In this document: piece by piece, positions 25,901-40,300 of the stretch
Numbering within the stretch: position 1 is the first letter of the stretch
Layout: every line of letters starts with the position of its first letter
Origin: Paratrimastix pyriformis
Taxonomy: Eukaryota; Preaxostyla; Paratrimastigidae
Length of the DNA: 64,000 nt
Reading direction: 5' to 3'
Assembly: GCA_027972325.1 (NCBI GenBank)
Contig: JAPMOS010000004.1
Coordinates: forward strand, 930,001 to 994,000
Notes under the pieces: generated by a model
Told to the model about the DNA's origin: nothing
Database searches by the model: none
What the model saw: only the letters and a program-made list of their open reading frames with translations
Program-made: the position numbers and the translations under genes

Positions 25901-28900
25901 TGACCAGCCCGTGGATCAGGCAGGCCGGCAGGGCCGCCAGCCGCATGGGGGTGGCCAGCAGCTCAGGCACGAAGGTGCGAAGGGCCGCCTGGGACTCCTC
26001 CGCCAGGATGAGCGCCATCCCGCTGGTCCAGTCGGTCAGGGCCGAGGGCAGGCCGTCGAAGAAGGGCTTGCTCTCGGTCGCCATGCGACGCGCGTAGCGG
26101 GCTTGGGAGGCGCGGCTGGGGGATGGCGGGGATGTGCGTGGAAAGCGCGTCAGGGGAAAGCAGGCAGGGGTACCCGGGTGCCCGTGTGCGTGTGTGCGCG
26201 CCAATCTGTGACACGCATGGAAACACACAGCATCGAGACAGCCAGACAGACGCCGCCCCGTGTGTCCACCCCCATCATCCCGTCCACAACACTTTCACAT
26301 AAAAAACCAAAAAATCCTTGATCATGGGGGGATATCCACGATCGGCCACCGATGGTGGGATGCAGACATGGCGGCGGATGCCAGGGCCACATAGCGCTGA
26401 CGCGGGTGGATGTTGGTCATCCAGAAGGGCAGCTGGGCATCCTCAGTGCCATCCTTCGGCTGGGAATCGAGATGGTGGGCGAAGAAGCGACGCAGAGGGA
26501 AGCGAATGACGATGATGGTGGTGATATGGTGGTGATATGACGATGGAGGTGATATGACGATGGCGATGATATGGCGATGATGCGGTGAGGATGCGGTGAT
26601 GATACGGTGATGATGATGTGAATGATGAATGATGGTGATTGGTTGATGATGATGGTGATTGGTTGATGATGATTGGATGGGTGGGGGGGGGCAGCGGCAG
26701 ACCTTGCGGAAGGCGAACCGAGACGGCCACCGCTGGTGGAGCAGCCGCGCCCAGAGCGACTGTCGTCGGGTGGGTCGGATGGAGTGGGGGATGACGATGG
26801 TATGAGAGCAAGCCAGGGTCCACACGATTCACAGAAAGAGAGGAAGCGCCCCAAATAACAACTCGCCCAACTTCAGAGGGAGAATCTGACATAGACGCGC
26901 ACCCTGGGAGGCGGACCGGCTCCTGGGAGATACGGTGCCAACGGCTGCAGGTGGCCCCCATGACGGTAACCAGGAGGGCCCCTTCCATCGGGCCGACGGA
27001 GACCCCGCTCCGCAGTTCCGTCCTAAAAGGGAGAGGAACAGGCATGAAAAAGCTGCTCGATGCAGGGATCGAACCTGCGACCGTTGCCTTATTAGAGCAA
27101 CGCTCTACCGACTGAGCTAATCGAGCGATGAAATTGTATAGGGACAACATGTCACTCAAGCCCCCAAATCTCCTCTGGCCATTCTGCCATCATCATCATC
27201 GTCCAGTCATCAAACAAGACGGACCGGTACGGCAGGACATCGTCGCCGGGGCGCTCCTGGTGGGTGGCCGCCTTGAAGATAAGCCCCACAAGGTCCTCGG
27301 GGAGGTCGCTCCTGCAACCGTGTCGTGTTCACCCCCGCCACCGCACAGGGAACCATTCGGTGAATTTGTGACGCCCATCCACTTCAGAACCTTGGCGGTG
27401 GAACCCCCGCCCAGAGAGGGTGCCGGGACTCTGGATTGTAAGATTTAAATAATTTAATAAGATTTTTTTTGAACTGATGGGGTTTTTTTCTGATTCCGTT
27501 TCGTGTTCTTGTTCCCATCTCCACATCTTATCGAAAAACACGACACCAAACCACTCACGACCCCACCGCCCACCACGGACCAATCAACCGTCGGACGCGC
27601 CACCCGGTCTCTCCGGTGGCCCCCGGCAGCATCACCACCCTCGGCGCCCTCATTATCACTGCCCTCATCAGTGCCCACCGCGTCAGCGTGGGTGGACGAC
27701 GACCGGCTCTGCGATCGGAATCGGCGGTTGGCCTCGTTGCGGGCCGTCTGGCTGACCGCGGCGTCCGTGGCCAGAAGGCGCCAGGACTAGGGTGTGTTGT
27801 GAGGAGGGAGGACGGGAGGGAAGGATGGACCATGAGAATGAATTCTCCTGATCGAGCAGACAGGCAGAGACGGGGTGTGGAGACACACTAAGCAGAACGG
27901 AACACGGACTGGGCACATGAAGAACGCCGGCATTCGAAACACGAATGCTGAACAGGACCAGGAAAGGCAGGCACAGGCACAGGCACAGACACAGACACAG
28001 ACACAGGCACAGGCACAGACACAGGCACAGGCACAGGCACAGGGCGACGGACCTGCCTGATGTGGAACCGGACCAGGCGCAGCCACCGGAACAGGAAGAC
28101 CGGCAGGCGGAACAGGGTCAGCACGATGATGGCCACTTGGACCAGCTGCACAGCAAGGAGGGACACCCGGGAAGACAGAGAGTGTGATGCAATGCGTGGA
28201 TGATAATGTGTTTGAGAGTGCAATAATGTGTGTTTGAGAGTGCAATTAATGTGTGTTTGAGAGTGCAATTAATGTGTGTTTGAGAGTGCAATTAATGTGC
28301 GTTTGAGAGTGCATATTGATGGCCACGCTGCAAGGGAGGGACATCGGAAGGTAAGGTGGGGGGAGCGAGCGCATCTGCAAGGCGGGGTGCCTGGAAGCAC
28401 CCCCGGAGGGCAGGAGAAGCACGCGGGGCGGGCGGCCGCCTTGGAATGCGTCCAGCAGGAGGAGCATCTGATGTCTGTCTGGATTTGGAGGGCGAGAGGG
28501 CTGATGTGATGGAGGGCGACCGACCTGGAATGCATCCAGGAAGAGCATCTGCATGTGGCGCAGGACGCATTGGACCCGGTCGCGGGTGCGGAAGATCTCC
28601 CGCAGGAAGGAGCGCGCCCGGAAGACAGTCAGCACCAGGACCACCGCCGAGACTGCACGCAACATCAAAATGTGGAGGAAGAGTGGTGATGCGGGAGGAT
28701 GGCGGGGAAATCCCGTCAGCACCAGGACCACCGTCAATATGGTGTCAGGACGGAAGCCCTTGGGTCCCAGAGGGGTGGCATGGAGGAGGGTGACAGAGGA
28801 GGGATGGCTCGTGGCGTGGCAGTGGAATGAGAGCGAGCGGGATGACGGACTGCAGCAGATGATGTCCATCAGGCAGACGAGGGCGTGACAGAGGAGGATG

Positions 28901-31900
28901 GCAGTGACGTGGAAATGGAAGGAGGGGCGAACGGACTGCAGCAGATGATGTCCACCAGGCAGACGAGGGCGTGACGCCAGATGAACCGGCGGACGGCCGG
29001 CCCGACGGGGTGCGTGTACGGGAACAGGTCCACGCAGAGCTCCTGGATTCGGGGCAGGGCTGACATGCCGCTGCCGTCTGTGCCAATCATCATCAACACC
29101 CAATCAACATCAACATCAACATCAACATCAACATCAACATCAACATCAACATCAACATCAACATCAACATCAACATCAACATCAACATCAACATCAACAT
29201 CAACATCAACATCAACATCAACATCAACATCAATCGTCACCATCACCATCATCATCACCACCACCATCACCACCACCATCATTATCACCAGCATCCAATC
29301 ATTATCACCAGCATCCAATCAGCATCCAATCATTATCACCAGCATCCAATCATTATCACCAGCATCCAATCATTATCACCAGCATCCAATCATTATCACC
29401 AGCATCCAATCATTATCACCAGCATCCAATCATTATCACCAGCATCCAATCATCATCATCATCATCATCATCTCTGCTCGTGGAGTGGGACCCAGAAACG
29501 CGAGTGACGGTTTTTTGCCTCTTTGTCCGTCTTCCAGAATCAAAATGCATCAAATGATGATGCTCTGACGGGCACCTACTACGCAACTTCCCTTCTAACT
29601 CAACTCTGCTTCCAACCCTCCAACTCGGCCGGAATGTGCTCGACGAAACTATCACACGGAGGGATGGTGCTTCCGCACAAGGTGGAGGTGAGGCTCACTC
29701 AGGGTAGGGGGAGTCTTCTGGAGGAAGTGCCGATTGCGACTCATCTGCCGGGAGAGTGGGGGATTCCTGGAAACCGCAGGCCCCGCAGGGGTCCCTCCCC
29801 AAACGATGTCGCGGACGTGCTTTCTTTGCTCCCCTTTAATCCTCGATGGCCTGCAAGTGTCGCGTCACCTGGCCGCCATGTCGCGTATTGGAGCTCCACA
29901 CGCTACCCCCTTCTATCTTCTCCTGCACCCTCTTTCTTTCGTACTGTCTCTTTCTTCCTTCTCTCTGACTCTGCGTCAATCTCCCTCCTGCCATAACTTG
30001 GGTTCGGGGTCGGCGAGCGTTTTGGGATGGGGGAGGCTGCGGACCTTCAGACGGTGGTGATAAAGACCGGGGCTCTCCTTTGGGTTGTGTGCTTCTGTAT
30101 GTGGCGGCTCTGACGATGGCTGGTCCCTCCGCTGGCCGGGTGCTCTGCTACTGCTTGGTCGCGCCTCCAACCCACCGGATCCCTAGGTCTGTCACCATCG
30201 TCTGGGAGCCCTGTTTGCCTTTTCCATCTGGGGGACGCTTGCTGTCTCTGAGCTCGGGTTGTGTGCCCTCCCTGTCCTCTTTCTAATGACCGTGCTCTCC
30301 GCGCCGAAACTCATTACGAGGCCTGGCCTGACCCAAAATCTTCACCCAACTCCATCATCCAACTCTATCATCGTGTGCCCACCTGATTCAGCCGTGCATC
30401 ATTTGATCGACCCCGCTTGTCCGATTGATCAGTCCTTTGCTTCACACATCATCATCATCATCATCATCATCATTTGTGTGTGTGTGGGGGGGGGGGGGGG
30501 GGAGGGGGGGGCGGCGGCGGCGGCGGCGTCAGTCATTGTGGGAAGGGCAAGAGGGGAAGGTGTGGAGGTATGCGGACCCGCCTGGGCGAGGCTCATCGCG
30601 TTGGACACCAGTCGCGGGTCCTGGATGGCGTAGATGGAGAGACTTGCAGGGTCCCACCTGCTCACGTGTGCGTGCGTGGGAGTCTCCACACACACACACA
30701 CACAAACAGAGAAAGTCAGCAACACATACAGACAAACAAACAGCCAAGCCAGCCATCACAGCCACCACAGCACAGCCAGGGCGCGCAGACCTGCCCTCTG
30801 CCTGGCCCTCGGTCGCAGTCATTTGGAGCGCGAGGTCGCTCTCGATTCGGCCCAGCGTGTCGATGAATTCCTGGGCACGCGCCTTGGTCGGGTCGCAGCG
30901 CTGGCTGGCAGTCATCTCCGAGCGGAGCCCACGGACCAACTGGGGAGAAGGAGAAGGAGGCGAACTCAGAATCGGATGGTGGAGCTCACCAAACACGCAA
31001 CCGGGGATCAGGAATCAGGAGAGGGGGGCGAGACGCGATGAGTCATCACTGCCAACTCAGGATTGGATGATCCAGACACACACAGCTCGAGAAACAATGC
31101 CTCTGGGTTCTGGGGGGGAGGGAGGCAGGGAGGCAGGGAGGGAGAGAGAGAGAGAGAGAGGGAGGCAGGGAGGCAGGGAGGGAGAGAGAGGGAGGAAGGG
31201 GAGGGAGGGAGGGGATGGAGGGGATGGAGGGGATGGAGGGGAAGGGGGCAGTATTGCCGCGAGGCTGAAACTCATAGAAAACGGGCACACCTCATCACCT
31301 CGGAGTTTATTCGTTCCCACGGACCACCACCTTCCCGACGGACGACACTCTCTCATGGGCGAACGGACCTCACCCCAGCGCCAGCAGCAGCAGCAGTCCC
31401 AGAGGATGGCCGGCAGGGCGGGCAGATCGAAGAGCATGTTGACGGCCGCCAGGGCCACCACATGACGCCGGTAGGCGACCAGCCCCAGGCCCTGAGAGGC
31501 GGGCTGGGCGGGCGCGCTGGAGGATGGAGAAACCGAACGGAGAGGGGATGTGATGTGTGATGGAGGTGGATACCGATGGAACCATTCAAACACCCAGAAG
31601 ACCCGACATCGAACAAACGATGGCAACCCTGTCCCATAAATTTTCTGGGACCCACCGCTCGTCACCTGGTCGCCCAGGAAGACCGGTTTCAACGGGCATT
31701 GGCGAATTAGTCCGCCTTTGTGCCGCTGGGTCGACTAGTGGCGCAACCGCGTCCTGGTCGCCCTGCCGGTGTGGGTGCCGCCCACCCGATCCGGGCGCCA
31801 GAGCCCTCGCGGGTCCCTCCGGGGCCTCTGTTTTCGTGAAGTGCCCACATCCCAAGCCGATCGGGTGGACCCGATCGGCCCCACAAAACCATGTGAATGA

Positions 31901-32825
31901 ATCCTCGGACGGTCCGATTGGCCTGGTTGGAGTGGTGGGTCGATCCAGTGATTCTAAGTCAGGGATTGGTGGCTGCGGCTTGCCTCCCCTGGACCTTCGA
32001 ACACCCGGGGGCAGGACACTCCCTCAACAAATCTGGGCCCATACCCCCGAAAACAACTTTCACTGGGCCCAATTTGGACTTCGTGTCTGCAGGTGACACA
32101 ACGAATTGCGGGCCCGAAGCCGCAGCACTCACAGGGTGCGGGCAAGACCTGTGCATGGGGATGGGCTCGAGCAGGGCCCGCTGGCTGCCTGAGGCCATGG
32201 CCCGGTAGTAGGCGCCCACCTGGCGGGCGGCCCGGTTGGCCTGCAGGGCATCGTCATATGCCGCGTAGCGCAGCTGCCGGGCGGTCCCTGTAGGAGGATG
32301 GGAGGTGAGGGGGACGTTGGTGGGTCAGATGATGTTGACGCGGGGTCATGTGGGCATATGGTGATGGTCATATGGTGATGGTCATATGGTCATATGGTGA
32401 TGGTCATATGGCCATCTGGTGATGGTCATAATGGGACCATGACAAGATCACCCATGGGGTTGGGGAGACGCACAGACCGGGGATACGCCAGAGGAGGGCG
32501 GGGAAGAGGGCCACGAAGGGCAGGTCGATCAGCAGCCCAATCAGCTCGTGCAGGGCGGCCGCGTGCATCGACAGGCCAAGTTCGCCGGGCAGCACTGCGT
32601 GGGTCAGGGGAGGGAGGGAGGGGTGGGTGGGTGGGTCAAGAGACATCATCAGAATTGCAATAAGACTATGTTCTTGATGAGTCTGACAAAACGGCCGAAA
32701 CCTGACAAGGATTGTGACCGATGAAACCGGGGGAATTCAGGTTGTAAAATACCCAGAACTCGGTCTGTGAGCGACTGGAGACGATGGCTGGGTGATGATG
32801 ACTGGATGATGATGATGATGATGAC

Positions 32826-32921
<96 letters not shown>

Positions 32922-35900
32922 GGATCGTTCTCTCCGGGTGGGTTTGCGGACCGGGGTGTGGACGGGTCGACGGGTCGTTTCCGAACCGGGGATACGTCTG
33001 GGCCAACTTGTGCCCGAGCCGACGGCAGCGCCAGGTGGGTGCCACCAGCAGGGCGCACCCCGCGGCCACCAAGTCGAGCGGGGCCGCCAGGGCGTGCAGG
33101 AAGCAGATGCCTCGCATGCCCGCGGAGTGATGGGACACATGTGGGTTTGCCAGGACACCTGCGTACCCACCCCCAAGATGTGGGATGACAGTGGGCGAAA
33201 AAGCGGGTGAGATGCCGCGATTCTGGACGAGGGGGGGCATATGGTGGTGGTGGTGGTGCGCATTTTAGCGCATCTGTGACGCCTGGATGAGTCACGAGTG
33301 TCTGGCCCATGTGTCTGGGAGGCAGGCGCGTTGTTATGGGGGACGTGACTTGTGTGTGGCATGCGTTTCTGGACCATGGGGAGGCAGGTGCTGATGTGGT
33401 GGACGTGTCTTCTGTGTGGCATGTGTTTTTTTGGTCCATGGTAGGCAGGCTAAATGTGGGACGGGACGGACGTTCCTGGAGCGAGTCGCACTGGCGCCGG
33501 GCTGCGAGGGAGTGGCGCAGGAGGAGGATCGCGCGCAGGGGGCTCACCGCCAGACAGAGCAGCGAGGCCGCCAGGGCCGCCAGGTCGAGAAGCAGCCAGA
33601 AAAACTGCATCATCCCAGCAGGGAAATCGTACGTGCGAGGGTGTGTGATGTGTGATGTGTGATGTGTGATGTGGTGTGATGGCTGTGGTGTGATGGCTGT
33701 GGTGTGATGGCTGTGGTGTGATGGCTGTGGGATGTCGTGCGGGCTGTTTTGTGTGTGTTGCTGTTGGTTGCTGTGGCTATGGTGTCGACTGTTCCGCGGT
33801 GTTGCGCCCCGGTTCTTCCTGATGGTTGTCTGTCATGCGATCATGCGTTTTTTTTTATGCCGCTGCGGTCTCTCTGTCGCGTTTTCTTGTGTCGCGTCGC
33901 GTTGCAGTTGAGGTGCGGAGGGTGGATGGGAGGGATGGGAGGATGATGATCGATGAGAGGGGTAGAGAGTGGTGGGCGATGGGGGGGGGGGGGGGATGCC
34001 GACCTGCTGGACGCACACGAGGTGGTATGCCGATCCGGGGCCGGGCTTCCGCCCCCAATGCGCGCATCCAGGATGGGCCGGTACGTGGCGTACGCAGGGC
34101 TGGGTGGGTGGGTGGGTGGGTGGGTGGGTGAGATCGGGGGATGGTGAGTGGATGGCGTACGGCGTCTGCAGGGCTGGACAGGTGGGGCGGGCGGGGAGAC
34201 GGTGTTCTGGCATCAAGGGCACCCGTGCGTTTTTTTTGGACTTTGCTGTGGTGGATTGGCGGGAGTGAGGGGATGGTGAGGAGATGACGACGGGCTGTCG
34301 GCGGGCAGGATCGACAGAGACAGCACAGACAGAGACACAGACAGAGACAGACAGCCTGCACAGAGATCAGGGGACAGGAGGAAGGTGTGTTGTGGGGGTC
34401 GGTGATGTGATGGGGATTGCTTCTTGTCATACAGAGGTTGACGAGTGGGTGGGTGCGAGAGTGCGGGCGGGGGGGCGGTGGGGGGGCGCACGGACTGCTT
34501 CTTGTCATACAGGTTGACGAAGTCCAGGGGCAGTCCCGTGACGCAGGCCCGGTCGATGTCAGCCGGCTTGATGCAGATCGACAGCAGCACCCCGCGCACT
34601 GGTGTGGTGGGTTGTGGTTCAGTGGCGGGTGGTGGGCTTGCGTCAAACAGAGAAAGTCGAAGAGGCAGCACGAACGAGGTGGTGGTGCGGTGGTGCGGTG
34701 GGCGGTGGGCGGTGGGTGGTGGGTGGTGGGTGGTGGGTGGTGGATGGCGGTGCGGTGAGTGGTGGGTGTCAGGTGGCGAGAGGCAGGTCCATCGTCATGT
34801 ACAGAACGCAATGCAGCCACCCGCCATGCTAGCCAGCGGCCGAATCAGTCACAGATGGTGAGTGTGGATGGTCGAAGAGTCATTTGGAGGGGAGGGCACA
34901 GGGGGTGTCCATCAGCCGGGTGAGAGATATTCCTGGGCCGGTTTGACCGTGGCAGTAATTCCCTTTTGCAATTATTGGGGCTGTAATTACAGCCTAAAAT
35001 TATGATTTGGCCCCAGGATCCCCTTCCAACCAAAATCCTCCCTCTTGGTTCAAGGTTGAAAGTGTGGTTCAATAATGTGCAGTGGGTTGTAATTACAGTA
35101 AGTGGCGCGTGCATAATTTCGCCACGGTCAAAACCGGCCCAGGAGTCGGGAGGCTGTGAAAGTGGAGAGATTGTTTGGAAGGTTGGGAGATTGTGGTGAT
35201 TGTTCGGACAGTTGGTTGGGAGGGGCAGAAGGACGGACGGGGCGCGCCGGCCGAGGAGGCCCCGTGTGTGTGCATATGCAGCAGCATCGACGGGTTGATG
35301 GCCACCACACGGCCGAAGGTCTGGCGGCCCAGCGGCACTGTCGAGTGTGTGTGTGTGTGTGTGTGTGGGGGGGGATGGAGTGGACATGGACCATGGGGAA
35401 GATGAGGTCGGTGGGTGGAGGAGCACCGTGCGCAAATATTTGTGTGTCGCCTGCTGACGGGGCGATACCCGCGTGGTATGGGCGGGTGGGCCGACGGGGC
35501 AAAGAGGAGCAGACGTACGTTTGATTGAGGTCTCAAGGCGGTCTTGCCTTGGCGAAGACGGAGCAGTCCAGGTAGGTCGGTGCAAGCTTGACCGGCAGCA
35601 GCATGCACGGCGGCCGTCATGGCGCGGCCAGGGTCGCTCCAAAGCGCGTCCAGTCCTTGGGGGGGGGGGGGGGCGGGCGGTGGAGGGGCAGAGGAATGGC
35701 CGTAGTGAGGAGGAGGAGGAGGAGGAGGAGGAGGAGGAGGAGGAGGAGGAGGAGGGGAGGAGGAGGAGGAGGAGGAGGAGGAGGAGGAGGAGGAGGAGGA
35801 GGGTTTGGGAAGAAGAAGACGACGACGAAGGCGAAGGATGGGGAGAGCCCGGGCCGATGGGATGGCCGTGTGGGGACAGCACGAGGCGGCGCGGACCTCC

Positions 35901-37116
35901 TGGGACCTGATGAGGGAGACGCAGTGCAGAGAAGAAGAGGCAGAGTGGATTCATCAGCGGGGGGCAGACTCATCACCTGATGCGGGCCCGGTCGGCGGGG
36001 TGGGTGGGAGGAGGGGATGGCGGGGGGGCGGGGGCGGACATGAGGAGCATCAGCTGTGCCTGGGGCACCTCCAGGGCGGCCGGCTTGGTGCCGGCGATGG
36101 TGATGGTCAGGTTGGGATTGAAGGTCGCGCGGGCGGCGGTCAGCTGTACCAGGGGCGCCTCGTCGATCAGGCGGACCTGCAGGGGTGATGATGATGGTGA
36201 TGATGATGGTGATGATGATGGTGATGATGATGGTGATGATGATGGTGATGATGATGCTGCTGCTGCTGCTGCTGCTGATGGTGGTGGTGGTGGTGGTGGT
36301 GGTGGTGAATGCTGGTGCTGATGGCGGTGGCGGTGGGTTGTGGTGGTGATTGGATGATTGGATGATGGGCGTCCGGAAGATGGGGAGGAGCAGGGGAGGA
36401 CCACGAGTCCGTTCCTCGTGAGTGCCTGAAAGTGCGCGGGCTGCAATACGTGGTGCAAGCCTGTGGAGTGGGTGGCCTGTGGAGTGGGTTGTGCAGTGAG
36501 TGGGTGGGGCGGTGTGACGGACGGCGCGGTCCTTGATGGCCTGCCAACCGTGTGATGTGTGGCTGTGCAGTCGGTGGTGCAGTGTGTGGGTTTGGGGGGG
36601 TGACGGACGGCGCGGTCCTTGATGGCCTGCAGGAGGGTCGGGGCCCGCCAGCCGGTGAGCACGACCAGGGCCCCCAGGGCGAAGCAGAACGGGTCGATCA
36701 GAAGCAGCCCCAACTGCCGCGCAACCACGGAGTACCACCAGCCATCCTGTGCGCGGGGGGGGGGGGGGGGGGGGTGGTGGGTTAGGTGAATGGGTGAACG
36801 GGTGAGGGGATGTGTGCATGCCGCGGAGGTTTGATCACCGACGGCAGGAGAGTGGGATTGTGGGAGGAGGATGAGGGGGCGACGGACGTGCAGCTGGCCG
36901 TCGTGGACGAGGCCGCTCGGGTCTGGCGCATGTCGGTGAGGCACCAGGCCCGCCACGAGACGAACTGGGGGGGGGGGGGGGGGGGGGGTGAGGCCAGACG
37001 TGATTCGACGGGGAGAAAAGATGACAACGATGGGCGGATTGATGGTTGGATGTTGAACAGTGACATGGACGAGGTTAATGATGATGACTGGATGATGAAG
37101 CTTGGATGATGAAGCT

Positions 37117-37184
<68 letters not shown>

Positions 37185-37225
37185 GGTGGTGGTGGTGGTG
37201 GTGGTGGTGGTGGTGGTGGTGGTGG

Positions 37226-37310
<85 letters not shown>

Positions 37311-40300
37311 TGATGATGAAGATGGCTGACCGATGACGTGTGGTGGCGCGTATTTGTGGTGATTGGTGGCCGGGACAGACCGTGATGACGGCCATGAGGG
37401 CGAACGGCAGGTCGACCAATGCGCGCCATGCCTGTTCGAAGACCACCGGCAGGACGACCTGGGCGCTCCACTGCGAGCGGCAGAGTCAACAACAACAACA
37501 AACAACAAACAACAACAACAAACGGCCCAAAGCAGCAGCAGCAGGGGGAGAGAAAGGGGATGAGGGAGGGGCGGGAACAGGAGGGAGGAGGAGGCCGGTG
37601 CCTGAGTGCGTGTGTCTGTGTCTGTGTGTGTGTGCGCGCGCGGAGTAAAGAAGGAAAGAAGTAACGGGTGTGTGTGTGCGTGCGTGATGCCAGACCGGCA
37701 TGGGGGAGCCGACGCAGGCCGGGTCCATCAAGACCGACCGAAGCCGGTAGACGATGCTCGATGCCGCCGCGGTGCAGCCCAGCTAGACGGACACAGGCAC
37801 AGGAGCCACCACACACACACACACACAAGGCGCAGACATCGATGACTCGTTCGCGGGTTCCTGTCCTGTTCCAGCGCCACCGCCCCGCCTCCTCAACCGG
37901 CCCACATTCTTCTTCATCCTCCCGGCTGCAATCCACCCCCGGGGGGGGTTCCGGTTTCGGACCAGGTTGGCCAGCCGTGTGGCGTCGTTGGCCCCCGCGG
38001 TCTCCAGGAGCCGCACTTGGGCCTTCCGCGTCTCGGCGGCAACACGCCGGTCGGTCAGTGCAGCCCGGATGCCTGGCGGGTGTCCGCCAGTGCGGGGGGT
38101 GTGAAATTATGATGAGGTGATGGGCGTATCCAATCATCTCGCCTCATCCTCATCATGATCATCATCCATCATCATCCATCATCATCCATCATCATCCATC
38201 ATCATCCATCATCATCCATCATCATCCATCATCATCCATCATCATCCATCATCATCCATCATCATCCATCATCATCCATCATCATCATCCCCTGTCCTGT
38301 CTTGGGAGCTGAGGGGCGGGAAGGACGCGGACGAACCCTTGAAGGCTGCCGGGATGCGGAAGGCAGTCGCCAGGACGATCAGACAGCACAGCAGCGAAGC
38401 CGCCAGGCCCAGCGTCCTGAGAGAAACAGCAGACAAACATGACCAATGAATTGGGCTTGTCGGATGTGGAGGCGGGTGTGTCGGGAGCTGTCTGGCGGGG
38501 CTGCATGGCAGACGTGTCTGGGGTGATTGACGCTCGTTGTGGATCGGCAGTGAAAGGGAGATTGAGGCTGTATGGCTATGGCGCAGGCATATCACATATC
38601 ATGGTGCGATGATTGATGCTCGTTGAAGCTGCAGACCCGTCAATGAACGCCATCCAAAGGGAACGCCGCAGGAGGGACGCGCGCGACTCGTCCCAGTTGA
38701 CCAGGTCCTTCCTGCGCGGGTGCCCCCCCGAGCGGATGAGAGAACGGAGAAGGGTGGATGAGCCCATATGCAGCTCCGATGCGGGTCGCGGGAAGAAGGA
38801 GTAATGCAGGTCCGTTCGACGCGGGGCCCCCAACAGTGATCCAGGGATCCCACACAGTGGTGGAATGGGGGAAGAGAGAAAGGCGGTGCGTGTGTGTGTG
38901 TGCGTGCGTGCGTGTGTGGGTGGTGGGTGGGGGTGGGGTGGGTGGGTGGGGTGGGGTGGGGGAGCAGACTTGGAGATGAGGCCGCTGTGCCTCTTGGCGA
39001 GGACTCGGCAGCTCTTGGAACTCGCCTGAGGGGGAGAGGTGGGGGGTCGGTCAAACGGACAGGACCGCAGACGGGCATCGAGGAGGAAGGGAGGGAGGGA
39101 GGAGGGAGGGAGGGAGGAGGGAGGGAGGGAGGGAGGAGGGAGGGAGGGAGGAGGGAGGGAGGGAGGGAGGGAGGGAGGGAGGAGGGAGGGAGGGAGGGAG
39201 GGAGGAGGGAGGAGGGAGGGAGGGAGGAGGGAGGGAGGGAGGGAGGGAGGAGGAGGGAGGAAGGGAGGGGGGAGGGGGTGGATGCTGCCGTCTTCCGACC
39301 TCCCTCTTCCCAATTCCTCCTCGGTCGCCATCCGCACCGCCATGGTGCGGGGGGGGGGGGGGGGCAGGTACGGACGCGCAGGGCGGCCAGCCGGGCGCCG
39401 ACAGAGGGCCATGTCCAGGGAGGCAGAGACAGGCGGCCCCGGGGATGACGCCCCGACGAGATCCAGGACCCACTCCAATGCCTCGATCCGAACGGCGCGC
39501 CGCACGTGGGACCAGCGCGCGGACCGCTGGGCGAACTTGACCAGGTCGCGGGGACGCGCCGGGCCGGGGAGGCGGCGCCGGAACGAATGCTGACATAGGG
39601 AAGAGGTGGGAGGGGGGGGGGGGGGGAATAATGAAGAGAGGGGTGAGGGAGGCAGAAGGGATGGGTGCCTGGGGAATGGGGAAGATGTGCCTTGCACGTG
39701 ATCAGCGGCATCGCATGATGATAGAAGAGTCGAGCCGAGAGGATGGTGGAGGAGAGAGGTGCGACATAGGTGGGGGAGAGAGAGGGTGGGTGGGAGAGGG
39801 GAGGGAGGGAGGTGGGGAGGGGGGGAGGGGGATAGACGGACCGCGGATGCGGCGGATGAGGGAGGGCAGCCGCCAGAGGGTCAGCGCGACGGGCAGGGCC
39901 AGGACGACGTGGACCGCGTCCAAGATGGCCTCCTCGGCACTGTGGAGCAAGATGCTCCTGATGAGAGAAGAGAGGGGTGGATGGTGAGTGGAGTGTGCGT
40001 GGGGAGGGATAGTCTACCGTCCCCCCCCCCCCCCGCCCCTCTTCATTCCCACCACACCCCGCTCCCGTCTCCATCCATCGGCTCGGCTCCAGCGGACCGA
40101 ATCGCAAAACTCTTGTCGATCTTCTTCTGGCGACCTGCCTGGATCTCCCTCCGCCCGACGAGAAAGTCGCCGAGACGCCAGGGGGCGAGCAGAAATAGGG
40201 GCGAGAGCACCAGGGCGATATAGTCGAGCACCGTCAGCCACAGTTGAGGCCAGGCCCTGGGGAGAGAGCGACAAAAATTGCCGAACGGTTGAGAACATCC

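Noticed and set aside
29523-29996. Plus-strand frame with HLPGEWGIPGN, possibly RNase H of a LINE
   Set aside because: The resemblance is limited to a few residues, the catalytic acidic residues are not visible, and no neighbouring retrotransposon parts were found.
31640-32100. Possible transposon bounded by GTCACCTG/CAGGTGAC
   Set aside because: Only 8 bp of inverted match, no target duplication and no coding content. It can occur by chance in a long intron.
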